DNA of 64,000 bases from Trema orientale (Eukaryota; Streptophyta; Magnoliopsida; Rosales; Cannabaceae), in the NCBI GenBank assembly GCA_002914845.1, contig JXTC01000033.1:20868-84867 (forward strand), in the 5' to 3' direction. Positions within the stretch are counted from its first letter, which is position 1, and each line of letters opens with the position of its first letter. Of this stretch, positions 49,601 through 60,725 are shown one piece after another. The position numbers were made by a program, and so were the translations under genes. The notes below the pieces were generated by a model. The model had not been told where the DNA came from. It did no database searches and saw only the letters and a list, made by a program, of their open reading frames with translations.

Positions 49601-52600
49601 AGATCATGAAAAAAAAAACACACAATTTTACGTTTCACACCGTAGAGAGGAGCACATAATGTTGAATAATGCGCATAAATCCTACAGGAGTAATTACACA
49701 GACACACGAAAGGAGAACTCAGTACCGCTCTGCAAACTTCTCCATTATACGATCTATCTTTTGGGCTTCCCCTGGAAGTCGAAATCCTCTAAGAAATTCA
49801 CGGATTGCAGTATCAAACTTCATTCCTGAAAACTTCATGGAATCTACATAGGAATGCATCACAGCAAGAGGGAATTCTTCGTGCTGACCCAGATAATCCC
49901 CGATCATTGACTGAAAAATTGGAAATGAAATATGAAGTTCTCATCAAAGAAGAGAAAGAAACGCATGCAAGAACATAAGTACAAACCTTGTCCAAGCTTG
50001 GAGTACTTCTCAGAAATTGGGCCACTGAAGAAGGTGTATTCTCCACCAACTTATTTGATATTAAATACTCAACACCCTTTACTGGTTTCCTGTTGAACTG
50101 CAACACATTTAAAATTATACATGAGCACCCATGACAAGCTGGGAGCACCCAGAAAGACAGATAAGTAAAATATAAAATGAAAGCACAGCAGTGACATCCT
50201 GGAGAAAAAGTAAATAAGGTGAATGCTTGTTGATTACTTCAGCGATAGCTGCTTCCATTGTAGATTTGTGGGCCTTCGCCTTCTCAAAGTTACTGGTCAA
50301 ACCATCCCTGGTTTTCACATCCACAGATTCTCCAGCTGCAGCTTCCCCTTCGGGAGATTGAATGCTTTTATTCTGGCTTTCTGATTCTCTACGTGACTTT
50401 TCCCAATCAACTAGTGATTTAAGCACATTCACAAGACACTGGAAGGGCCAAGAAAGAAAGGTTATCCAGAAATTTCTGCTGAAACAGCACAATAGAAAGT
50501 TTGGCAGAAAAAATAAGTAAATAGCCTAAATCCTTTTAGCGTCACACTCACTGAACCAACCTGAAGCGATGAGCCTTTAATTGAAGTTGTCTGCGACAGC
50601 GCAACTAAATTAGGGTCTGTATTCTGAGTCCCTTGAGATATTTTAGACAGCGAAGTAACCTGTACAAATAGTAAGTTGCATTGCAGAAGTGTTAGGAGTG
50701 CCCAATCAGAAAATAATACTGAAAAGTCTTGATCAAAACGTGAATGGCACTGTTTTGAAACACTATATAGGATTATACCATGCGTTCAAATAAGTTGGGT
50801 GCCTCAAGATCACAGTCATAGTTTACAAATATGTCAACGAGCATCTGAGGATCCCTGCAAACTTTCTCAAGCATCCTGCAAAAACCACAATTATTCAGAA
50901 GACAAAAGAAAGAACCGTATAAATATTGATCGCCAGAAAAACACCCTTGACTAAAATCTAAAAGCAGAATACACAACTAGCAACAAAGTCAATCAAAAAG
51001 AAATATACCGTAAAACACTTATTTTTTGGTTGACAGGAAATTCCAAGCCATCCAGTGATCGTATGACAATCAAAGGAAAGAAGATGCCAATTTCACCCTG
51101 AGAACATTATCATTGGCATACATGAGAAAAAGCAAAAAAAATTACAATGGACCTTTTTAGAAAGAAGTTTCTGTAACTAGTTGTCAAGGTCAGAGACATA
51201 CTTTAAGACTTTCTCTGAAACGCAGCAAAAGCACCGAGAAAATTCCAGTTGCATACTGGTAGAAAAGAAAAGTATGATAAGGAAAAGCAAATCTCAAAGT
51301 GGAGTACAAAAAATCTCATGAAAGGTAGTTTGTCACATGTAAACCTGAAATATGACAGGAGACTGCGAAACTGAAGCCCGCAACAAAGCATACGAAAGAT
51401 AGGCTTTCACTGAGTCAATAAAATGGAAATTCCTCGTAAATGAATGACTGACCCCTTCTAATAAACCCTGAAATACAACATAACATAATGCATAAGTTAG
51501 TCTTACTGGGGGGGGGGGGGGGTCAAACCACTCAAACGTAAAGAAAAATGCACTTGACTCGTATTTGACACTCAAATTGTAAAATACCACAAAAGAATAT
51601 TATTTCAACATAATTGATTACCATACTTCAGTCAATACGAAGGCAGTGCAATCACACCCCACTAAACCCAACTTTTTGAATCTTACTCATGAAAGCCCAG
51701 TCTAACTTCATTTGGCAAAAGCCTCATCAAATGTATGAGATATGAATGAAAAGGCATACAGATACATAATCTGCTTTTTTTTTTTTTTTTAATGTGGGAT
51801 TTTAGAGATTAAGCATAAACAGACCCAAAAGTGCACAGAATAGGAAAACCTAATCCAGGAAACAACCTGCAAGAGCTCAAGAGACAATATTCGAGTCTTG
51901 GATGTGACTTCATCATTATCTTCCTTCATGCCCATCTGCAAGTAATAGATTTTTCAAGTGATAGAGAAAACTAATCATAGAAACAACGTGAGATGTTACT
52001 AAAAAATCATACCTTGCATAGCGTGCGGAATACCAGCAGCGCATCACGTTGGACTATGCTCATGCTTTCAAGATCAATCCCTCTAACAGATTTAGAGCAA
52101 CAAATAAAATAGGAAATAAATACAGCACTTGAAATAAGAAACAAATATCAATATTATATAAACAACAGGAAGTGGTATATCAAAGTATGATATCACATCC
52201 TTACCGTGTTATCTTTTTACCATCTTCAAGATGCACAGCTTTGTCAAGGACAGCCTCTAAGCCCTAAATAAGATTTTGCGGGGGCAAAAAAGGTTACAAT
52301 CTTTGGACAGAAAAATAAAGGGAGGAAACTGGGCAGGGCAGGTATGAATGCCCAGCATTTGTCATATGTAAAAGCAAGGAAACATAAAACTTAGTGGACA
52401 AGCACCTGAAATGACAGTGCAAAAGATCTATAATACTGATGAAAACTAAAAGAATCAGGTACCTTGATGTCAGCACCACCAGCAAGACTATGCAGTTCCT
52501 CCACAGATGCAAGAGATGCCTCTTTAGCCTGGTTAAGTGCATCCCCTAAAGTTATTCCTTTCTCATTTTCATCCCCCAGGGAGGTTTCTTCCACCATCTT

Positions 52601-54964
52601 CGAATTCCGATCTGAGTCTGAAACCGCTTCAGTCTGTCCAACAGAACTGGATGTTATCTGAACTCCCTGTCATACATTGCAAACCTCGTATCATTCTCTC
52701 TCTTTTCCTTTTCTTTTTCTTTTTTATAAACCAAACCTCATAGTATTTAGAGAGAGAAAGATGTTATTCTGCATCAGAAAGCTGGAGTAGAAAAATTTAA
52801 ATCACAAACCTGATCAGTCTCCATCCTCCTGATAATGATGCTGATCATCTGTGTCAACATTGCTTTTGACGTTGCTTGATTTACAGGACTCTTGCTACAA
52901 GTTCAAACTAGAGTTCATGAGTACTACTTGGAGTTAATGCACTTAATGTTAATACAAGTACCCTTTGATCATATGAAAGTTACCTGTGAAGAGCAATATT
53001 GTAGCACACTCTGATAACTCCAAGTAAAGGTTCCCCATGGACTGCATTTAAAATTACATGTTACAGTTAAGATAACTTTTCAGACTAATAAAAAAGAATG
53101 AAACGAGAAAATAGAAGACACCTAATACATGTGTGAACAAATCATCGACAAAATATATGCTGATTAAATGTGTGTGCTTGACTGCATCATGCATAACAAG
53201 TAATTTAACCCTAATTAAAGAACAGGAAATCTAAACATTGTCGACCATCCACACACGTGTAANCTTGGAGAATTGTACTGCATATTTATTTTTATAAGTA
53301 AACGGGCATCACACAAGATATAAACTAGGAAAAGAGAAGTACCAATACAAATGATATATACCTGTCAGGCGATGAATTGTCAACACAACTGCAAACCATG
53401 TTCAAGATGTCTGTAAACAAAGTTACGTTTTTACCACCATCTAAACCAGGATCTCCCTCTAGATGATCATATGCAATGAGTTTCTGTGCTTATGTAATTT
53501 GAGAAGTAATTAGCAACTAAAGAGTATACATGAATAGAGATCTAAAGACAAAATGTAATTGAAGAAGAAGTCAGACAACTGTGCAGGAATATATGTATGG
53601 GAATTCTACGACAGCATAGGATACTTCTTCTTTTTTTTTTTTTTTTTTTTTGGGCGCCTCACAAAAGGATTAATATCAGTGATCCATCCACCTATCCCTT
53701 TCCGCTTCAAACAAAAAGATGACATTTTTCAATCTCGCTCATCTCACATTGATGTAACCACCAGCTCCTAAATTCATCCTTGAACAATTTTTGACCTAAT
53801 AAATGTTCTCAAACCTAATGGAGTCGGCCCCTAGTCAACAGGACAGGTATCAAGAACCAAAGGGAAATTTTAAACACAGGCCTAACCCACGTAATGTAAA
53901 GTGTGAAAATCAACAAATACATACATGAAGACAATCCAAAGCAGGCTCCAGGATTTTCAAGTTCTTTGTCTCAAATGCAAGTCGAAGAGGACTCAAAACA
54001 AGTTCCGCCCCAGAACCCTCCAAAGTACGCCCAGCATTTGCCAAGACCGTCGAAATAGTTCCACTTGTGCTCACGGGCTTACCGACAGGATCAGCCCCAG
54101 CACTTGGAAGAACTGTCTGTGACTGGCCTGGCTCGGATTCAGTTTTTGCATCTCCATCTTCAATTGAACTGCAAAGGAAAGTGACACCAAAAACAAAATT
54201 GGAGAGCATCACATACCCTTATTCCCGTTCAAGGATATAACACTTCCTCAGACAAAATGCAAAATATAAATCTGTTAAATCTGACGTTACTTGACCCTAA
54301 CTTTCATCTAAAACTAAGCGGTAATTACAGAAGACCAAATAAAATCTTTCGACTACACAGAGTGCTTGATTCCTATAAATTCCATATCGCAGGAGACATA
54401 GAACGAGAGTAGGTTGATTCTTAAGACCAATTATTGTCACAATTACATAAAATATCTGTTTTTTCTTCCTGGTTTTTGGGATGAAAATTAGTTAAGATTG
54501 GAACATAAACCTCTCTTCGGCGGCCGAAGATGCAGCTTGGCTTGTCTCGGTGGAAACGGAGGGCGGAACCTCATTAACCCCTTTGGTACCATCTGAGATA
54601 TAACATTATACAACAAATTAAACAAAGCAAACCAATGAGTTAACACGATGATTTTTATAGAAAACTGTTGATTGCTAACTCAAGTTGTTCACAGCCGCAC
54701 GTTGAGGGGAAAAAAAAAAAAATCGCGTAATTTCAATGAGAAACGAAAAATGCTATGCGATTGAGAGAGACTAGGCAAGCAGGTTAACAAAAGTAATGAA
54801 GAGTAAATTAAATGTGAATTAAGAAGAAGAAGAAGGAGCGAGCAATATTAACCTAAATAAGACTGAATAGCCTTCTGAAGGTCAGGGTACTTCTTTCCAG
54901 AACATTCCTTGAGCATCGACTCGAATGCCCGCGTAACGAAACCCCCGGCTGCACCTCCCGCCAT
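42181..54964 (-). CDS. BIG5: Sec7-domain ARF guanine-nucleotide exchange factor, BIG5/MIN7/BEN1-like
   Basis: Thirty-three exons were placed by GT..AG sites and phase, first 54964-54853 ([15 protein letters not shown]) and last 42243-42181 (ending ALLP). The Sec7 domain spans exons at 50097-49987, 49910-49726 and 49413-48787. It contains the glutamic-finger motif [17 protein letters not shown] and the loop [15 protein letters not shown]. The DCB/HUS region precedes it and HDS repeats follow. Exon phases agree throughout except at 53263, where one N cuts exon 5. Allowing about 45 missing bases the protein is about 1783 residues, close to the Arabidopsis one (about 1740). The family activates ARF GTPases at the trans-Golgi/early endosome; MIN7 supports immunity and is destroyed by the bacterial effector HopM1 (known from Arabidopsis). 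Other long exons are 46281-45925 and 48554-48137. Confidence 0.95.
43667..43694. repeat. (AG)n microsatellite in a BIG5 intron
   Basis: A 28-bp AG repeat between coding exons 31 and 30. Confidence 0.95.
51508..51522. repeat. G15 homopolymer in a BIG5 intron
   Basis: Fifteen G in a row, 40 bp from the acceptor of the exon at 51467-51345. Its length is likely to be unstable or misread. Confidence 0.95.
53263..53277 (-). other. Truncated BIG5 exon 5 at a single-N assembly join
   Basis: Fourteen bases after the acceptor ATGCAG at 53278 read T-ACA-ATT-CTC-CAA-G, completing Ser and giving TILQ, which follows exon 4 (NSSPD) exactly as in related ARF-GEFs. The N at 53263 ends it. The next exon (53041-52984) resumes at VHGEPLLG in the phase expected if about 45 bases of coding sequence and a donor site are missing. 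Confidence 0.82.
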
Positions 54965-54986
54965 CTCTTTTCTTCAACCCCAATCC

Positions 54987-55152
54987 CTGCAATTCAACCC
55001 AATTTACAACCACAAAACTTGTAAATCAAAGCATCATACCGGATCGAAAGCCGTTAAGCCGAGATCCGATACACGAATCAACCGCCATAGATAGATTAGC
55101 AATGATATATATATATATATATGTATCTAGAGAGAGAGAGAATTACAAGTAC
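54987..55152 (-). other. 5'UTR intron of the BIG5-like gene
   Basis: Donor AAAG|GTACTTG at 55152 and acceptor TTGCAG at 54987 give a 166-bp leader intron ending 22 bp before the start codon. It includes AT and GA microsatellites (55108-55140). The leader exon above it carries a CT-rich tract (GA repeats on the + strand at 55177-55198), a common plant core-promoter/leader feature. Confidence 0.65.
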
Positions 55153-55299
55153 CTTTGATTTGAATAATTGTGAATGGGGGAGAGAGAGAGAGAGAGATAA
55201 GAGAGAATTGAGAGATCTGAAAAGGAAGGTGAATAAGAAAGAATATTATAGAGATAGATGGTGAATAGATGAGATCTGCCTCGGCCGATGTCCGTGTAA

Positions 55300-56144
55300 T
55301 GATCTAGTTTAGAGTGTGTTTCACTCTTCTACTGGTCTTCTCTCATTGAGCTGGGAGCCTCGGACATTGCCAGTTCCCACCCGGGGCCTGAGAGAGATTT
55401 GACAAAAACGACGACATTTACAATTGAGTTTTATTTATATGTGCGTTACAATTCAACGTTTCATTACAATAAGGGACGAACAAAAAAAAGTAAAAATATT
55501 AAAAATTGAAGATCAGATGATACTTAAACTCAAAAAAAAAAAAAAAAAAAAAAAGGGAAAATATGAATAAAAAATCACAGTTTGTCGACCTAAAAAAATT
55601 GTTACGAGTCGTTTCAATATTAATTGTTTTGATGTCGTTTTTAATAGTAAACGACGTGTCGGCTTCAGTCTAATAGTTCCTTGTCGTTTTATCTGGTGAT
55701 GTTCCCTGTCATTTGTCGTTTAAAGTTCTGCTGACTAAAAACGACATTTTGTTTTATTGTACTTTATTTTTGTTCTATTAGCCTAAGCAACGACAACATT
55801 GAAAAGTAATAATGATAAAAGACAAGTCGTTTTGCCGTAATCATAAAGCTATGTGTCCTATTTTATAAAACACTAAAACTTAATATATGTCCTATTTTGT
55901 AAAATACTAAAACTTATTATGTTTAGTTGACACACTTAATACAAAATTGACTCAGATTGATACGATTAATTAATATTTTATCAAAATATATCATAAAAAA
56001 TTAAATACTTATTTCATAAAAGATATTTTTTCAATACATTTTCTTTAAATAATCTGAAAATAATAAACTAATGATCTAATTTTTCTTATTAAAGTAAACT
56101 GAAGTGAAAAAAAAAAGATAAACTAATAATTATATAATATTTAA
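55300..56144. repeat. Intergenic with scattered ACGAC/GTCGT motifs
   Basis: From about 55410 to 55850 AAACGAC or GTCGTTT occurs repeatedly, in both orientations (for example AAACGACGTGTCGG). The same motif family returns at 57515-57635 beyond the MITE at 56145-57241. It suggests one older repetitive element split by that insertion. No gene. Confidence 0.45.
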
Positions 56145-57241
56145 TGGCCCATTTGATAGGTGGGATTAGATTGGACTCAACTATTATTTATGATTATATT
56201 GGATTAGACTGTATTAGTACTAGTAACTTGTTTAGTGGAGTATAGAACTCAAAATGGGACTAAATAAAATAGTAGCAAAGAAAATTATTAGGGCTCGTAT
56301 TATTTGAATTGTGTAATAAAATAATCAAGAGAAAATTAGGTCTTTTACAGAATTCTTAGAAAAAAAAATGAAAAATACAGTTGACTGTGTTTTTTTAGGT
56401 CTGATACAGTTTTTATTAAAAAAAGACCATTTTCTTAAAAAAATTTAGAAAAATACAAGACTCGGGATAAATAGCAGTGCTCATAAATAACATATAAAAA
56501 TTGTATGAGACCTATGTTTATTGGGAAATGAATAAAAAAAGATAGTAGAAAAAGAAATTATGAGGCCTATTTTTTTTTTTTAGAAATGAAAAAGGAAGTG
56601 GGGGACTATTTTAACTCAAAGATGAGTAAAAATAGTCCGCTTCCAAATGTACTATTTTATCCTATCACTAAATAGTAGAAATATAAAGTGGGTATGGCCA
56701 TGCTAACTTGACCCACATTTGATAAGCTCACACAGACTTTGTACTAGGCCTAGGCATGATCCACAAGCCAATCCCATATGTTATGCAGGCCTAAACAGGC
56801 TGAATATGGACAAAAAATATGAGCCTAATTTTGTTGTTATTCTATACTTTAAAATATCAAACATATACTTATGCAGGCTAAAATTCGGGCCTAAAAACCA
56901 TTCATATTCGTTTAAAATTTGAAAAAATTGAAGATAAATAAAAATAAGTAAATAAATAACATTAAAAATATATATATGAAAATATTTAATTAAGAAATAT
57001 ATTTAAAATTATATATAAAATGAGTAAATATGGGCCTATTGCTCAGGCCTAATCCGACCCTTACTATGTGTCACAAGTCGGCCCAGGCCCACACTATTAT
57101 GGGCAATGCCGAGTTGATACCATATTTTTTCTTCAGAATGTGGGCTGACTCACAAAATCTGACCCATATTGACATCTCTACTAAATAGTACCACCGTTAA
57201 TTGTGCACCAAACAAAGTAATCCAGCCATCCAAACAGGTCG
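56145..57241. mobile_element. PIF/Harbinger-like TIR element, 1097 bp, TAA target sites
   Basis: Left end TGGCCCATTTGATAGGTGGG and right-end complement CGACCTGTTTGGATGGCTGG; TAA flanks both (56142-56144, 57242-57244). GGATTAGATTGGACT near the left end links it to the elements at 10538, 25191 and 33764. A GGCCTA/GGCCCA-rich segment (56700-57160) may be a nested second element. Confidence 0.72.
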
Positions 57242-57244
57242 TAA

Positions 57245-58041
57245 AAGTGTTATGATATGTCATGTTAATGACATTTTCATTAAATAAATAATTCATAAGT
57301 AATACAAAATCTGCACGATATAAATGAATTAACACAAATTGTCACCCCTCATTTATTGTCATTTGGTGGACTAAACACATGTTTGCCGTAGCAAATCTCT
57401 TCTAAATGTTTAACGTAGTTTAACTCTGAAAAAAAAAAAAAGAAAAAAAAATCCTTCTTCAGAATTGAACGATAACTCAAAAAATTAACTTAAAAAAAAA
57501 AAGAAAAGAAAAAATAGTCTCAACGACAAGCAGTATTGGTGCAAAATCTTGCTGTCGTCAAACTAGAGAAACGACATGTCGTTTCATTTTCACAACTTGA
57601 TGTTCATATCTGAAAAACGATATGTCGTATTCTGCTTAATAACCTCTCTTTATCACTTGACCGCTAATCATCTTGATTTTTTTTTTTAGGGATTTTTTCT
57701 AAGGAATATTAAAAATTAAAATCTAGTTTTCTAAAATTCATATTAAATCTAGTTATTATTTCCACTCCGAAGACAAAAAGAATCTGGTTATCATTTATTT
57801 TCCTTTCTATGTCCTGCATCTTTGTTAACTAGCATTAAGTACACACTTTAAGGGTGGGAAAGATTGAAGTGAACATCACGAAAAAATGATTTTGGGTTCA
57901 CAAATTGCCCCTTATATGTTACGAGTACTTACGACCTCTCTTTTTTTTTTTAGCTAGTTAGAAATGAATCCTCCAAGTTTTTATCGACATTAATCAATGA
58001 ATATCATGTTCATTTAAGTGTTTTTTTCCTCTTCTTTTTAA
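57245..58041. other. Intergenic spacer with ACGACATGTCGT palindromes
   Basis: Holds the palindrome AAACGACATGTCGTTT near 57580-57595 and a diverged copy (AACGATATGTCGTATT) near 57617. The rest is AT-rich. No gene. Confidence 0.45.
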
Positions 58042-58050
58042 TTGCAGTAA

Positions 58051-58216
58051 AAATAAGGGCACCAGTGGTGCCCAGCACCATAATGATGTGTCAGTTTGTC
58101 ATTAGTTAATCATAATTATAATTTATATGGGATTCAGTTTATTAATTAAATCATCCAGTGACAAACAGACATGACATTGTGGTGTTGGACACCATTAGTG
58201 CCTTATAGCATTGCTC
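58051..58216. mobile_element. Mutator-type MITE, 166 bp
   Basis: Inverted ends (AAGGGCACCAGTGGTGCCC against the complement AAGGCACTAATGGTGTCC) and a perfect 9-bp duplication TTGCAGTAA (58042-58050, 58217-58225). The GTGGTGCC/GGACACC and GACA-TGT arms could fold into a hairpin. It resembles sequence at 17500-17690. Confidence 0.82.
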
Positions 58217-58225
58217 TTGCAGTAA

Positions 58226-58686
58226 GGATCAATGTTGATAACCTCCAAACATGTTGGATATGTCTTTTACCAAAATAAAATTAAAAATAAAAAAAACGAA
58301 TAAATATAGATCAATAATACAAATAAATATTAAGTTACAAGACCACAAAAATAAAATCCAAAAAAAAGTTGGATAAATGATTAATCATGGTAGAAGACAA
58401 ATAAATAACCTTCTGATCTAAAACTTAATTAAAAGAAAATAAAAGGCAAATAATTGGACCCGAAATACATTATGCATCTGTAAGCACAAACTCTCTACGC
58501 ACAAATTCTAAAAATGGAGCAGAGAATCAGATTACCATTCCCTTTCACCATTGCCGATCAAATAAAATCTTAAAATTATATTAATAAATATAAAAATATA
58601 TACACAGATTTTCACAAAACGATCCTACAAATCCCCAAAAAAAGAAAAAAAAACTCAGATCGATCAATGGAGGTAATACCAATCAA
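58226..58686. other. 3' side of the RING-H2 gene
   Basis: AT-rich spacer that should contain the RING-H2 3'UTR. No other feature seen. Confidence 0.45.
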
Positions 58687-59319
58687 TCACAACAGCAGAT
58701 CGTCCCCAAAGAGGTAGAGGAGGCGTTCGACGGCCCAGCTGGGCTGCGATCTGGCCGCGGCCAGGCTCAAGCTCTGCGACTGGGCCTGAGTCAGAAACGG
58801 CGCCCGGCAGAGCGGGCAAGACTTGCGGTGAGGGTCCTGATGGTGGTGGTGGTCGTGATCGAGCCACCGGTCGAGGCATTCGCGGTGGAAGACGTGGCGG
58901 CAGTTCCTGAGCTCCCTCACCTCGTCGCTCCTGCTCAGATGGCTCAGGCACACGGCGCACGTGTCCCAGTGCCCGTTCTCGCACGGGAACCGCTCCGTGA
59001 TTTCCCCGAACGTGGTCAGAACCAGGCTGTCTCTGATCAACTGAGTCGAAGGAGAAGAAGAAGAAGAGGGAGATAGCGGCGGAGACGGGAATGGAGGGTT
59101 TTCAGATTCTAAGAAATTGGGGTTTGAATTGGGAGAAGAAGAAGAAGAATGGGTTCTGTTTCTGAATCTAAGGGCCCAAGAGAAGACCCATCTGGATACC
59201 GCGATTATAAGAGCTGCTTTGTATAACATATGGGTAACGACTAAGCTTGAGGATAGGTCATCCACAAACAAACCCATTGGAAAAAGAAAGCTCAAAACAA
59301 ATAAGCTTAAGCTTAGCAA
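58687..59319 (-). CDS. RING-H2 (C3H2C3) E3 ubiquitin ligase, membrane-anchored
   Basis: A single exon encodes 210 residues. Residues 1-50 hold one or two hydrophobic segments (LSLFVLSFLFPMGLF and ALIIAVSRWVFSWAL). A Ser/Pro-rich linker (57-93) follows. The RING-H2 ligands are C121, C124, C140, H142, H145, C148, C168 and C171, with the conserved W152 and P169. A histidine run (155-160) lies inside the finger. The tail ends in SWAVERLLYLFGDDLLL. The second Met (residue 15, start 59277, MGLFVDD) is a plausible alternative start, since many relatives open MGL. It should work with an E2 to ubiquitinate substrates at a membrane, like the RHA/BRH1/XERICO group; the substrate is unknown. A TATA-like TTTATAAGG lies about 75 bp upstream. 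The coding region is GC-rich. Confidence 0.9.
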   Translation of the reverse strand: MLSLSLFVLSFLFPMGLFVDDLSSSLVVTHMLYKAALIIAVSRWVFSWALRFRNRTHSSSSSPNSNPNFLESENPPFPSPPLSPSSSSSPSTQLIRDSLVLTTFGEITERFPCENGHWDTCAVCLSHLSRSDEVRELRNCRHVFHRECLDRWLDHDHHHHQDPHRKSCPLCRAPFLTQAQSQSLSLAAARSQPSWAVERLLYLFGDDLLL

Positions 59320-60725
59320 AGACTACTACCACTAACAATGGAGGAAGGAGGAGGAAGAGGCAAAAGGGGAAGATCTCAAGTGTATTTGGTTTCCTTATAA
59401 AGACTCGTAAAGTTGAAGATGGGAATCTCTTTTTCTTTTTTCTTGTTTTTTTTTTTTTTCAATCTATACTTTAATTTTTCGTATTTTTGCTTTTAATCTT
59501 TTTGTTGAGATGGTTTACCAATTGCCAAGAATAGTGTGTCAATGACTCAGCAAGGGGTCATCGGTGTCCAATGTGTGTGCCTGTCCACGTCACATGGGCG
59601 GTGGCTCTATTGCTTAAGCTTTCCTTTTCCTTCGGAGCCCAAAAAAAAAAAAAAAAGAAGAGCTTTCCTTTTCTTTAGATTTTCTAATATGAAAGCTTTA
59701 TATATTATATGTAAAAGTTAAAAGCAGCTTGGATCTGCTCAGCTTAAAGAGGACTACACCAATCTTTCCACTTCTTTATTATGAATTATGAGCACCTCAA
59801 TATCACTAACTTCAGTGCCCAAATCAATATAAGATGGTGAATAAACTCTTCTAATCAGCAACATATTTACATTTGTATTACTTATGTATATAACTCGTAG
59901 AGAGAGAGAGATGTAGACCAAATTGTTAGGTTGAACAGAAAGGCTCTCCATTCCATCCCAACGTAAGCAGGCAGACAGGTCTACTTGCTTGTCATGATAC
60001 GTGAGCATGAACTAATGGAGAGTGTTGTTTCGTACCATCCTAGTCAGATCCCACGAAGACCACTATCATTTCCATTACTTTATGTAAAATATAATATATA
60101 GGATTTTTCTGGACAAACCCCGTATCACTGTGTGGCTCATATAATCATAAAAACACATGTATAAACATCATTGAACATGTCCCGCCCGACCTCCGCCTCC
60201 ACCTCCACCTCCAAAGAAAGATAAAAAGTAGTAAACGAAAAGGAGAGAAAGATTAGACTTATCCATGGCTCTAGCATCATCCACAATTTATCTCTGACCG
60301 TGCCTTTGATTTTTTCAGCCAGCAAACTTTGAAACAAAAGGTGCTGACGATTAAAGTTTAGCATATGCTCTTTTACTCCTTTCCGCAAACACCGAGCCTG
60401 TAACATTGGAAAATGTACTGCATATATATTCGCATATTTTCGATTCTTATCTGCAAACAAAGTTTGGGCCATTTCGAAAAGAAGGGCATATTAAGTAAGT
60501 CCTTTCTTTTAATACTTTACTGAACAATCGAAGAGAAAATTCCACGTTGTTTCCTTATGAGGGACCCTCTTATTGGCACTCCCATGACCTGTACCATGTT
60601 TCCTATTCCGTGCTCCTTACAGGATAATGCAAACGCACATAGTGGTTTCTCAAGCGTTTTTCATAAGAGAAACAGGTAAGTAGCTTTAAAAAAAAAAAAA
60701 AAACACTCATACAGAACTCTCAGCT
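59320..60725. other. Spacer between RING-H2 and FYVE-ankyrin genes
   Basis: Includes the RING-H2 promoter and the 3'UTR of the FYVE-ankyrin gene. A - strand open frame at 60137-60472 (begins MAQTLFADKNRKYANIY) has no recognised domain and is not called. Confidence 0.45.

Noticed and set aside
60137..60472. A 111-codon - strand frame
   Set aside because: No domain recognised and it lies in a spacer; could be part of an untranslated region.
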